Shown here one piece after another: positions 33,151-43,027 of a stretch of DNA of 64,000 nucleotides. Made by a program: the position numbers and the translations under genes. Source of the DNA: Forficula auricularia (Eukaryota; Arthropoda; Insecta; Dermaptera; Forficulidae). Positions within the stretch are counted from its first letter, which is position 1. Each line of letters starts with the position of its first letter. The stretch covers positions 5,977,294 through 6,041,293 of the forward strand of contig JALMQS010000153.1 of the NCBI GenBank assembly GCA_024734495.1, in the 5' to 3' direction. The notes under the pieces were generated by a model. That model did not search any database. It saw only the letters and a program-made list of their open reading frames with translations, and was not told the DNA's origin.

Positions 33151-33455
33151 TCAATGAACGCCTCGTGAGAATATGTATGTGGTGATGTATCATCAACGAC
33201 TGTCCCGGTTGTCTGTTATGTGTACATCTCTAGAGGTGTGTTCAAGGACTGTCTCCGTTGTCTTATGCATCAAAATGCCTACGGAGGAGTAATGTCTCCC
33301 CTCTTCTTCTCTCTGATTTCTCCTTCTATTGTTCTCAAGCAACGACTTTAATAATTCACACTATTATTCCTTTAAAAAAAGAAAATACATATAAATCATT
33401 CCAAAGAGGTCCATCCCCCGCCCGTACTGCACCCCGTTTCCTGTGCGAATTCTAA
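33151..33455. other. GC-richer flank of the unidentified frame
   Basis: The base composition stays moderately GC-rich to about 33270, with phrases such as 'gactgtcccggttgtctg' and 'gactgtctccgttgtctt', a 19-base imperfect repeat about 50 bp apart. It may be the upstream part of the same inserted or exonic sequence, with stops. Confidence 0.35.
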
Positions 33456-33837
33456 ATTTCAAATTTATTATTTATTATTATGCTTGTTAATTTTTAATTT
33501 TGACTTACTTTATTAAAAAATTATATTGATTTATACTATTTATTTTTACAATTTATTTTTAATGAAATCTATATTTAACTATATTTAAACAAATACTATT
33601 TTATCCTTCTTTTTCCTAATCTGCCTCTCCTTGCAATTTCTTATTGTGCAATATATCATTGGATATATTGTACAGTTTACTTGCTGAAAGAAATAATGTC
33701 AATACAAAATTTATTATTATAAAATAATAAAATCAAAAATTAAATTTTAACAGTCGAGTAGAAATTTAAACAATAAATTTCATTCAAGTATTTTGTAAAT
33801 TTAAAAATGATTTTCTGAACGAAGAATTTTATGAAAA
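33456..33837. other. Non-coding, AT-rich
   Basis: Nothing recognised. A small palindrome 'caatatatcattggatatattg' type structure is at about 33648-33671. Confidence 0.4.
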
Positions 33838-33985
33838 AAATCGGTTGTCTGTAAAGTCGGTTTACTGACTATAGTTGAACGTGACAACGTCATAAGAAAA
33901 TACCATTCCATCAGTATTTTCTTATGACGTTGTCACGTTCAATATAGTCAGTAAACCGACTTTTACAGAAAACCGATTTTTTGCT
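33838..33985. repeat. Perfect short hairpin
   Basis: Arms of about 68 bp around 33911 are nearly perfect complements, for example 'cttatgacgttgtcacgttc' and its complement. This is more conserved than neighbouring hairpins, suggesting a recent origin or a selected structure. Confidence 0.75.
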
Positions 33986-34445
33986 TAAAACTCGAAAACT
34001 ATCAAATTTCCTTAAATAATCTTCCTATTTAAAATTAAAGTTCATAAAATTTCCTACAAATTTCATTATTCAGGATTTTTCTCCGACCAACCGTTTGGGC
34101 TCAAGCGGAAAATCCAAGTTTTCGACCTCGGCAGCCCCCCCCCCCACCCGGATCACCCAAAAACTCGCATTTTTTTCGATATTTTCTCATTTTGACCATA
34201 AAAGAGCACGTTTTCAACAAAGACCATTATATATAACCATCATATATAAGAAAATATCGAAAAAAAAGGGCTGTCGAAGTCTAAAACTTGGATTTTGCGC
34301 TTGAGCCCGAACGGTTGACCGGAGAAAAACCTAAATAATGAAATCTGTAGGAAATTTTATGAACTTTATCTTAAATAAGAAGATTATTTACGAAAAGTTG
34401 ATAGTTTTTCGAGTTATAAGCAAAAAATAATCAAGAAATGGAAAT
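33965..34445. repeat. Family G hairpin
   Basis: 33965-34130 and 34260-34440 are reverse complements ('gggctcaagcggaaaatcc' against 'ttttgcgcttgagccc'). A C-run is at 34135-34146. The single-arm version is seen at 44230-44420 and 50420-50600. Confidence 0.7.
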
Positions 34446-34469
34446 TTCCTGAATTTAATATTGGTTTCA

Positions 34470-34538
34470 CTGTGACCCCTCAACTATTTTCACGAACCTC
34501 CTGCGAATCGCAACCCCCTCTTTGAGAATCACTGCCCC
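34470..34538 (-). mobile_element. hAT-like terminal fragment
   Basis: On the minus strand CAGTGATTCTCAAAG is followed by 'agggggttgcgattcgcagg'. This is the look of a hAT end. No partner or 8-bp duplication was found. Confidence 0.4.
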
Positions 34539-34659
34539 AAGATATCACCAGTCATGGATTAAACACGTTATAACATACTTACTGCAATAGGTGAAATTTT
34601 TCAATTTTAAAACCCACTAATAGTTCATCACAAATCTAAATTATTATATATTAAAATTA

Positions 34660-35170
34660 ATAATTTTATTATTGGGCGGAAATCGGATCCAATCGACTTG
34701 ATTGGGGAATAATGGAATTGAAATAATTATCGGAAAAGAGGTTTTTTTATCTAATTAGATTTTTCCTCTTATTAAAAACAAGGACTAAATATGAATAAGG
34801 ACACTCGATGGTGGAGAAGCAATCTCCGGAATCGAAACTCAAATACAAGGTATACATTAATTAATGTAAAATAATTGGTTTAATAAAATTTATAAAAAAA
34901 AAAAAAAATTATTATTGATTGGGAAAATGATTGAGAGAGAATTAAAACCAATCGACTTGATTGGGAAATAATGGAATTGAAATAATTATCGGAAAAGAGG
35001 GTTTTTATCTAATTAGATTTTTCTTCTTATTAAAAACAAGGACTAAAGATGAATAGGGACACTCGATGGTGGAGAAGTAATCTCCGGAATCGAAGCAAAA
35101 ATACAATGTATAGATTAATTAATGTAAAATAATTGGTTTAATAAAATTTATAAAAAAAAAAAATTATTAT
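34660..35170 (-). repeat. Family N, tandem pair
   Basis: Two units of about 245 bp in direct order (34675-34905 and 34935-35165) share 'ccaatcgacttgattgggga', 'gacactcgatggtggagaag' and 'aattggtttaataaaattta', with few differences. They are diverged inverted copies of the 28015 and 52120 repeats. Confidence 0.7.
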
Positions 35171-35374
35171 TGAGATGTTTTAAATGGAAGAATATCTAAG
35201 TATTGCTACACGTATTCCAATTTTATTTCGGAAAATCCCACTTCTATTTCAGAATTCTCAATTGAATATTATAAACCCTACCTAAAATTAAAATATTTTC
35301 TATTATTTATGGTTACTTCCAACAATTTATTTTCTTTCTAATTTATGTCTAATATCATACGTGAAATGAAAATA

Positions 35375-35890
35375 AACAAAGAATAAAACCAAGGTCCTAG
35401 TATGTACAAAAAAACAAACGAGTCAGGAATGCATCAAAACTAACCAAGAAAACCTAGAAGGAGTTAAGGAATTAAAATAACATGGGATGGGAGGAGCGAA
35501 AACGAAATTAAATCAAGAATTGCCCAAGCAAAAATGGGGTTTAATTCAAAACAAAAACTACTATGCTACTCCTCAATCAGCTTAGAAAACAGGAAGTTGC
35601 TATTGAAGACATATGTATGGAGCATAGCCATGTACAGGTGTGAAACCTGGACAATTAGAAAAGCGGAGAGAAAGAGATTAGAGGCTTTCGAAATGTGGTG
35701 CTACAGAAGAATGATGAATATCAAATGGATGGATAAAATTACAAATGAAGAAGTTCTTGGAAGAATCGGAGAAAGAAGAACCTTGTGGAAGAGTCTGAAG
35801 AAGAGAAGAGGTCAGATGATGGGGCACACACTGAGACATGGGGGTCTGCTTAGGGATATCATGGAGGGGGATCATCATCATCATACATGG
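35375..35890 (+). pseudogene. Non-LTR retrotransposon reverse transcriptase, C-terminal fragment
   Basis: The frame 35534-35896 contains CETWTIRKAERKRLEAFEMW, then WCYRR and NEEVLGRIGERRTLW, and ends GHTLRHGGLLRDIMEGD. This is the conserved C-terminal tail after the RT domain in RTE/CR1-type LINE polyproteins. Weaker upstream coding (35375-35533, another frame with stops) is also of this type. The catalytic YADD part is missing. It is a 5'-truncated, frameshifted copy, probably inactive. Exact clade not assigned. Confidence 0.8.
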
Positions 35891-35924
35891 TTTTGAATTA
35901 AAAACACATTATTGGTAAGTAGTC

Positions 35925-36600
35925 AGTCAAATTCGGATTTTAACAGGAAATAATTCCCGGTAAAGATTTTATTGCTGGAATGCCTTTATTGGTACTCCAA
36001 TATTACTACCCTAAGTTTTCCTCCAAAAGTGTTGTGGAAATTTTTCTACGCCCCTCAAAATTAGTAAATTTCGCAGTTTTTTCTGTTTTTCTTGAATAAA
36101 TCTAAAACGGCTTATCAAATCAAAAAGATATCCATTAGATAAATTTGCTACAATTTAATCTAGTTTAAAAATGTATAGAGTCGTCTTTGTCGAAAACGTG
36201 CTCCTTCATGGTCAAACTGGGGAAGAATCGAAAAAAGTAAGAGTTTTAGAGATATTCAAAAGTGATCCCGGGGGGTATTTTTTGACAGGCGTTAGTACCG
36301 GTTCTACTAAACCTAAATAGATGAAATTGTTATCATTTAACACGTAATTTAAAGAGCTTTAATTTATCTAATAAATATCTTTTTGATTTGATAAGCAGTT
36401 TTAGAGTTATTCAAGAAAAACTGAAAAAACTCCAAAATTTTCTCATTTTGAGGCGCGTAGAAAAATTTCCACAACACAGATTTGGAGGAAAATCTTAGGA
36501 TAGTAATATTGGAATACCAATAAAGATATTCCAGCAATAAAATCTTTACCGGGAATTATTTCTTGTTTATGCCATTTTTTCACGTAATTTGCCTGGACTA
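35925..36600. repeat. Family E head-to-head hairpin
   Basis: Arms 35935-36140 and 36340-36595 are reverse complements ('aataattcccggtaaagatt' against its complement at 36538). The middle carries a family G-like piece ('cttcatggtcaaact'). The single-arm copy is at 11515-12030. Confidence 0.7.
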
Positions 36601-36779
36601 AAGGTGTAAAAGTGTAAAAGACTAAGAAGATGGCAGCACTGTATGGTAGCGCCTGTATGTAGACAACTCTCTCTGATTAGTATCATGCAGTTTGCATCTC
36701 CAGGCTCTAATTTAATTCTTTCAATCTGGAAATATAGTCTAAACAGAAAATTCATTTTTAAATTTCTCCAAATGGAAAA

Positions 36780-36956
36780 AAACCACTTTTTTATTTAACT
36801 TGTTAATTTACAAGAAATCTTTAGAGAATCTTATTTAATTCTGGCTGTAAATAAAAAAAAATCGATTTTTTTATGAATTTGAAATTAAAGATAATAATAA
36901 AATATTTTTCTTTTAGCTAAAGCAAAAAAAATTACCGAGCGATTTCAGGTATTAAA
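36780..36956 (+). mobile_element. Helitron-like 3' end fragment
   Basis: It matches the terminal region of the family ('ttaattctggctgtaaataa', then 'attaccgagcgatttcaggt'). The hairpin arm is shortened. The 5' half is absent. Confidence 0.4.
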
Positions 36957-37232
36957 CATTATATAATCAATTATTTTTATAAAAAAAAGCTACGGATTAG
37001 AAACCACATAGATTAGACACGTTTAAAAAGCTATTCTGATTAAAATTGTTTAATATAGGTACCAGGTGTACCGGAAAGTCATTACCGGTTTTCTAACAGA
37101 TGTCGCTAGGCTTAAGTATGCAATGTTATGATTTGACACATATGCATTTTATTCTACTGACATCAAGCTTCAAAGCTATACATGTTATATTTTGCGAAAG
37201 TAACACCTTCATAGATTTATACCTCTTTGAAA

Positions 37233-37532
37233 ATGTCAAGTTTCATGCCTGAAAACGTGCATTTGCGGCACGCATTACTTTTCTTATTTAATCAAAAGAA
37301 AAAAGCCGCTGAAAGTCATCGTTTGCTGGTAGAAACTTACGGTGAGCATGATTTAACCTTAAAAACATGTGAGGTGTGGTTTCGAAAATTCAAAAGTGGT
37401 GATTTCGATGTGCAAGATAAAGAACGTTCTGGTAGACCAGAAAAGTTTGAAGATGCGAAACTACAGGAGTTATTGGATGAAGGCCCAACCCAAACTCAAA
37501 AACAATTGAAAAAACAATATACCGACAAATGA
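37233..37532 (+). pseudogene. Mariner transposase, N-terminal part
   Basis: ATG at 37233 (MSSFMPENVHLRHALLFLF) is preferred to an upstream in-frame TTG. Residues 1-90 are the paired helix-turn-helix DNA-binding part (HTH_48 type), with WFRKFKSGDFDVQDKERSGR, the linker and the GRP-type motif seen in mariners. After LLDEGPTQTQKQLKKQ the normal protein would continue. Here the deletion junction near 37518 shifts frame and a stop follows. It may encode a DNA-binding fragment only. Confidence 0.88.
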
Positions 37533-37900
37533 TCAATTTGAACCACGCATTGATCGAAAAACGTCCAGAATGGGCCCGAAGACACGGTAAAGTGATTTTA
37601 CAACACGATAACGCGCCGTCTCATAAAGCAAAACCGGTCAAGGAAGCGTTGAAAGCACTTGGGTGGGACATATTATCGCACCCGCCGTACTCTCCAGACC
37701 TTGCCCCGTCCGACTATCAACTTTTCGCATCGATGAGACACGCGCTTGCAGAGCAACACTTCGCCAATTTTGAAGAAGTTAGAAAATGGCTCGATGAATG
37801 GTTTTGCTCAAAGGACAAACAGTTTTTTTGGGATGGCATCCATAAATTGCCAGAAAGATTGGCAAGATGTATAGAATCAAATGGCCAATACTTTGAATAA
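37520..37900 (+). pseudogene. Mariner transposase, C-terminal part
   Basis: Open from the junction as YRQMINLNHALIEKRPEWAR, in a different frame from the N-terminal part. It keeps the second catalytic Asp in LQHDNAPSH and the third in SPDLAPSDY, with 34 residues between, so D34D. The first Asp (normally in a G-D-E-x-W context) and the region between residues of about 95 and 215 are deleted. It cannot catalyse transposition. Confidence 0.88.
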
Positions 37901-38048
37901 ATAAATTTTCCATTTTCTTAAAAATTACGTAGTTTTTTTTTTAAAAAAAACCGGTAATGACTTTCCGGTACACCTAGTATTTGCAACCGAAACTACTTTT
38001 TGATAAACAACTCAATTACCGAAACATTAAATCTACTATAATAGTATT

Positions 38049-38331
38049 ACTATTTTTTAGTAAAGACCGGTTCTTACTAGTTAAAACGCGTTTCACTGAA
38101 TGCCTTTGTGGCAACTAGAATTAATATCAAAAATTACATCCTCCACAACTTTTTGACATTTTTGTTTAAAAACTTTTGAAAATAAATACCCAAAATGAGG
38201 CGGAATGTAAAAAATGAAGATTCTAGACCGTTGGACCAAACTCAACCAACATCAGTAAATTCTAGCTGCCACAAAGGTATTCAATCAAACGCATTTTAAC
38301 TAGTAAAAACCCGTATTTACTAAAAACTTGT
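38049..38331. repeat. Foldback repeat
   Basis: Arms of about 70 bp, 'cttactagttaaaacgcgtt' and its near complement at about 38290. Inner landmark 'gcctttgtggcaactagaat' pairs with 'attctagctgccacaaagg'. The 140-bp loop is unassigned. Confidence 0.6.
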
Positions 38332-38479
38332 TTTTACTGCAACATATATACAAGAATGGCTTATTTAATAATATAAAATATATATATTAATTTTTCATTA
38401 AATTGAAGGGTTGGTTTTGTCACAAAATATAATAAAACAATAATTTTAATAACTATTAGAATTATTTAATTGATAACTA

Positions 38480-38526
38480 TACAGTTTCGGTCACCACTGG
38501 TCGACCATCCTCAGTAGTTCTAAAAA
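38480..38526 (-). ncRNA. Hammerhead ribozyme candidate E1
   Basis: On the minus strand: CTGAGGA, stem II GGTC/GACC with a 10-base loop, GAAA, then stem III ACT/AGT with loop GTAT. All 11 core positions fit. Stem I is weak. Same sequence as E2 in opposite orientation. Confidence 0.5.
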
Positions 38527-38594
38527 TTGAAATGAAAACATTTATTTACATTTTTTCTTTTTATAGAGAATTATATAATACAAATTTTTAATGT

Positions 38595-38969
38595 ATGGAA
38601 CATTTAACAATATATGATGAGATAAGAAAAATTTCTCATAGATCCATCACCTTGGTCAACAAGATAGATAATACACATAAGAAGATAGCAAATTTCTCAA
38701 ATAGAATTTATTATTTGAATAAATGTAAGGAATATAATTATTTTCCAAATCATGTAAACCATCTGTTCAAGAATTTAGATACTCTAGCTATAATGAATTC
38801 CAAATTAACACACAAAATAGATATGCATGTTAATAAATTCAAGAGCGACATCATAAATATAGAGATCAAAAATGCTTACCAAATGATCAACCAATTTAAA
38901 CAAAATCTGAATAAAGATTATGAAATTTTGAAACATGAATTACCTAATATAATCATTAATTCAAAATAG
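38595..38969 (+). CDS. 124-aa ORF, possible Penelope-like N-terminal domain
   Basis: The frame is intact from ATG (MEHLTIYDEIRKISHRSITL) to TAG. It is lysine/asparagine-rich, predicted mostly helical, with no transmembrane segment. The segment IYYLNKCKEYNYFPNHVNH resembles the F-L-x-x-C ... P-x-h motif that precedes the reverse transcriptase in Penelope-like proteins. This resemblance is from memory and weak. No RT or GIY-YIG endonuclease follows. It is centred between two hammerhead arms. Alternatively it is a chance frame, but an uninterrupted 375-bp ORF in AT-rich DNA makes that less likely. Confidence 0.45.
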   Translation: MEHLTIYDEIRKISHRSITLVNKIDNTHKKIANFSNRIYYLNKCKEYNYFPNHVNHLFKNLDTLAIMNSKLTHKIDMHVNKFKSDIINIEIKNAYQMINQFKQNLNKDYEILKHELPNIIINSK

Positions 38970-39228
38970 TTTCTAGTTCAGTGATAAACGTTTTTATAAA
39001 TTGTTGCTATATATATATGTATGTGTGTGATTGTAATGAATTGTGTGATGTATCTATATTGAAGATTTAAGAATGAATGTTTCATGTGAAATGACAAATT
39101 CCGGTTCTTGAACGAGATGTATGTATGATTTCAAATTATTGTAAAAATAAAAAAAAAAAAAAATTTTGTATTATATAATTTTCTATAAAAAGAAAAAATG
39201 TAAATAAATGTTTTCATTTCAATTTTTA

Positions 39229-39280
39229 GAACTACTGAGGATGGTCGACCAGTGGTGACCGAAACTGTATAGTTATCAAT
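39229..39280 (+). ncRNA. Hammerhead ribozyme candidate E2
   Basis: CTGAGGA at 39235-39241, stem II GGTC (39243-39246) with GACC (39257-39260), and GAAA at 39261-39264. Stem III ACT-GTAT-AGT follows. Stem I around it is poorly paired, so cleavage would need a longer or intermolecular stem I. Confidence 0.5.
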
Positions 39281-39403
39281 TAAATAATTCTAATAGTTAT
39301 TAAAATTATTGTTTTATTATATTTTTCATTAAATTGAAGGTTTGGTTTTGTCACAAATATAATAAAACAATAATTTTAATCACTATTAGAATTATTTAAT
39401 TGA

Positions 39404-40800
39404 TAACTATACGCTGACAAAACCAACCCTTCAATTTAATGAAAAATTTAAATCAAGTCACTTAAGTTCTGGAAGAAATTTATTATATTTGTGACAAAAC
39501 CAACCCTTCAATTTAATGAAAAATTTAAATCAAAGTCACTTAAGTTCTGGAAGAAATTTATTATATTTGTGACAAAACCAACCCTTCAATTTAATGAAAA
39601 AATTAAATCAAGTCAACTTAAGTTCTTGGAAGAAATTTATTATATTGTAGACAAAACCAACCCTTCAATTTAATGAAAAAATTTAAATCGAGTCACCCAA
39701 GTTCTGGAAAAGAAATTTATTATATTTGTGACAAAACCAGCCCTTCAAAATTTAATGAAAAATTTAAATCAAGTCACTTAAGTTCTGGAAGAAATTTATT
39801 ATATTTGTGACAAAACCAACCCTTCAATTTAATGAAAAATTTAAATCAAGTCACTTAAGTTCTGGAAGAAATTTATTATATTTGTGACAAAACCAACCCT
39901 TCAATTTAATGAAAAATTTAAATCAAGTCACTTAAGTTCTGGAAGAAATTTATTATATTTGTGACAAAACCAACCCTTCAATTTAATGAAAAATTTAAAT
40001 CAAGTCACTTAAGTTCTGGAAGAAATTTATTATATTTGTGACAAAACCAACCCTTCAATTTAATGAAAAATTTAAATCAAGTCACTTAAGTTCTGGAAGA
40101 AATTTATTATATTTGTGACAAAACCAACCCTTCAATTTAATGAAAAATTTAAATCAAGTCACTTAAGTTCTGGAAGAAATTTATTATATTTGTGACAAAA
40201 CCAACCCTTCAATTTAATGAAAAATTTAAATCAAGTCACTTAAGTTCTGGAAGAAATTTATTATATTTGTGACAAAACCAACCCTTCAATTTAATGAAAA
40301 ATTTAAATCAAGTCACTTAAGTTCTGGAAGAAATTTATTATATTTGTGACAAAACCAACCCTTCAATTTAATGAAAAATTTAAATCAAGTCACTTAAGTT
40401 CTGGAAGAAATTTATTATATTTGTGACAAAACCAACCCTTCAATTTAATGAAAAATTTAAATCAAGTCACTTAAGTTCTGGAAGAAATTTATTATATTTG
40501 TGACAAAACCAACCCTTCAATTTAATGAAAAATTTAAATCAAGTCACTTAAGTTCTGGAAGAAATTTATTATATTTGTGACAAAACCAACCCTTCAATTT
40601 AATGAAAAATTTAAATCAAGTCACTTAAGTTCTGGAAGAAATTTATTATATTTGTGACAAAACCAACCCTTCAATTTAATGAAAAATTTAAATCAAGTCA
40701 CTTAAGTTCTGGAAGAAATTTATTATATTTGTGACAAAACCAACCCTTCAATTTAATGGAAAATTTAAATCAAGTCACTTAAGTTCTGGAAGAAATTTAA
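39404..40800. repeat. 77-bp tandem satellite, about 18 copies
   Basis: The unit reads 'tttgtgacaaaaccaaccct' ... 'caagtcacttaagttctgg' ... 'aagaaatttattata'. From about 39780 to 40740 the units are essentially identical; the first five (39404-39780) carry indels and substitutions, and the last ends in (TA)n. Part of the unit is the reverse complement of 38390-38425, directly outside the left arm of the hammerhead element. No hammerhead core lies in the unit. Confidence 0.95.
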
Positions 40801-41524
40801 TATATATATATATTAAATTCAAAGAGTATGTGTTTGTGCGAGAGAAGGGGATTAACCGAAAAATGGCGAATTCCTTTCACATTATCTTTTCGAGTGGATT
40901 ATTATTACGCTATAACCAGCTTTTTGAGCTGTTCATCAGTTAAATGCTCGGTTGTTCTTTCTAATAAAACTCCAGTCTGGTTAATAATTTCAAAATATGA
41001 TCTCTATATATTCATTTATATAGATACTAATATATTTTTATTAACTATCCTAGCGGGATTTTATCTCTGTATGAGAATAAACGGTATGGCTAACAACTCC
41101 CGGTAAAACTGTCAGAAAGTATTGCCCTCTCTATATCTATCTCTCTCCTGGGGTAAGGGGTGGGGGGTAACTCTCTATTTCTATCCTCTATAATAATATA
41201 ATGGAAAAATTATCTCTATTTTCTCATGTTTGGTCTCTATAAAGTCCAGGCAATTGCCGATAAAGGCTCGGAACGTCTCCGTGTGAATGAGAAACGGCTT
41301 TCTGTCCTAGAAAATAATCCCAGTCACCCGTTGGATCCAGTTGGGCCGGGAGGCGGGAGGTTCCAGGGGATTCCCCAAGGAGCTCGATAAAACCCTCACT
41401 ATCTCCGAGAACAAACCATGGCCAGAGGCGCCTTGTGAAATCTTTGCACTTATTCTTTTAAAGGCAGACAATACAATAAGAATAGAAAAAGAAAAGAAAA
41501 TCGATACATATTAGGTTTGTAATA
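40801..41524. other. Mostly unique sequence
   Basis: 41215-41450 is the most balanced in composition and lacks repeat partners in the window, with 'gttggatccagttgggccgg' and 'ggaggttccaggggattccc'. No frame or splice pair was recognised. It could be conserved intronic or regulatory DNA, but nothing proves it. Confidence 0.35.
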
Positions 41525-41607
41525 TTTTTTTTTTTTACTTTACCATACAGGGTATGGTATTTGTAAATGAAAAAAGTGTTTTTTCGAAATATCTCAAAAA
41601 TGGCTAA
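41525..41607. repeat. Family D fragment split by a piggyBac-like element
   Basis: 'ttcgaaatatctcaaaaatgg' side (41580-41605) and 'aactattttgataaaaa' with 'accatggcgtttcgg' (43217-43280) are the two sides of a family D tail. They are interrupted by the element at 41609-43213, which fixes the insertion limits. Confidence 0.5.
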
Positions 41608-42108
41608 ACACTAGAACACCCGAAGCCGTCAATTTGACGGTTTTCACATTTCATTTCTCTTTCATTTCGTTACTAATTAAGTTAGAACTTTTAAACTCGA
41701 TGACTTTTAATAATTTTTGAATAGCTTTCTAATAAAAAAAATAGCACCCTATGAATTTTTATTTAGGAGAAAATTATGGATTTACCAAGAACGCCCAAAA
41801 GCCGCCAATTTGACGTTAACACTTTTTTACCCCAATTTTTATATTTTAAATTAATTTTTCAAGTACGAATAATTCCCATTTTTTTTTTGGAACGTTTCCA
41901 TCCATCCATCCATCCTTTTTGACCCTCGGATTATTTGTTGTTCTGCCTTTTTTTTAATTTACAATCTTCCTTGAAAAATTTGGGGTAAAATAAAAAAATT
42001 ATGTTCCTTTATGTAAATTTTTTTTATCTTTTGATGATTCACTTTATTATTTTACAACATTTCGAGGGAACCTACTTTTTTGAAATCCATATATACTATA
42101 TATATTGA

Positions 42109-42880
42109 TCTAGATTAATTTGTAACAACGCTAAGAGAAATTTCTCTAAAAAAATTTCCCTCTTGACTAGAATCGAACCTACGAACTCTTGAACTAAGGT
42201 CATCTGCTTTAACCCCTAGACCAATGTAAGATTAAGATTTATACCATGATTTCTATTACTAAAACTATAAATTTTTGATTTAGACTTTGTGTCGAGATAA
42301 TATTGTATTCATTTGAACTCGAATGAAAATGAAAAAAACACCAATTGATTTTAAATTAAAAAACATTGAATATATATTAATTAACGAGGCAAATTTGAAA
42401 TAAAATTGTCAGCTAGGATTTTAAACTGACAGCTCCAATTGATTTTCATTAACCAGGCAAATTTGAAATATAATTTTAATTTGCACTCGAATTTTGAAAT
42501 GAAAGACTCCAATTCATTTTAAATTAAGAAACATTAAATATATTTTTTGTAATTAATTAAATTAATTGAACCGCGTAAATTTGAATAATTTCCATGATTC
42601 AGCCTGCGAATTTTTTGCAGTTCATAAATCATTTCATTATTTTTGTTTTGAAAAGGAAAAATGAAATTTAAATTTTAAATTTAAATATATTCATAATTAT
42701 TCCTCCCCCCCCCCCCCGCCACTCAAAAATTAAAGAGGCGAAACTTTTAAGAGACGATGTATTTTCGGTAGTTTACGGGTATACATTTGGTGTGTGGTTT
42801 TTTAAGAGGAATTTTTGGACCGAGACGCTGCCCGCCAGGGCACCAGCCCGGAGGGCCGAGCTTCGAGGGCGTGCCGAAGA
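42109..42880 (-). mobile_element. S1 composite repeat, full copy
   Basis: Reverse-complement copy of 46752-47386, extended by additional sequence near 42540-42690. The tRNA-like part is near its 3' end: B box rc at 42169-42179 and A box rc at about 42209-42224. A C-run at 42702-42717 corresponds to the G-run of the plus copies. Confidence 0.65.
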
Positions 42881-42958
42881 CCCTTAGAATTATCAACAAC
42901 AAATTTCTCGTGAGTTTTTTTCGTATATTTGTTTTTTTTTATTTCAATATTATTTATA

Positions 42959-43027
42959 ATGGCACGGGGTCTCAGTGAAGCTCAAATATTAGAAATTTTA
43001 AAAAATATTACACCGGATAATTCATAA
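42959..43027 (+). pseudogene. piggyBac-like transposase start, truncated
   Basis: 22 codons, MARGLSEAQILEILKNITPD and a stop. The MxRGLSexEI wording is that of piggyBac-derived N-termini. It is too short to function. Confidence 0.45.

Larger units (their letters stand above)
37062..37977 (+). mobile_element. Internally deleted mariner element with TIRs and TA duplication
   Basis: The ends are inverted repeats of about 28 bp, CCAGGTGTACCGGAAAGTCA on the left and TGACTTTCCGGTACACCTAG on the right, one mismatch, flanked by TA on both sides. At 916 bp it is about 370 bp shorter than a usual 1.3-kb mariner. The start CCAGGTGTAC resembles Mos1/mauritiana-type ends. With both ends present it could in principle be moved by a transposase supplied elsewhere. 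Confidence 0.92.
38423..39325. mobile_element. Penelope-like element relic with inverted hammerheads
   Basis: Arms 38423-38590 and 39155-39325 are reverse complements; the innermost part is 'aattatataatacaaa' against 'ttgtattatataatt'. Each arm has a hammerhead core (38484-38526 minus, 39229-39275 plus). The roughly 560-bp centre carries a 124-aa frame. Outside the right arm, the outer left-arm sequence is repeated (39320-39403) and then becomes a 77-bp satellite. Hammerheads in the terminal repeats and an alpha-helical N-terminal ORF are features of Penelope-like elements, so this is read as a rearranged PLE. Confidence 0.5.

Noticed and set aside
39404..40800. Protein-coding repeat frames through the 77-bp satellite
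   Set aside because: Short frames such as 39491-39673 come only from the repeat; unit length is not a multiple of three and stops recur.
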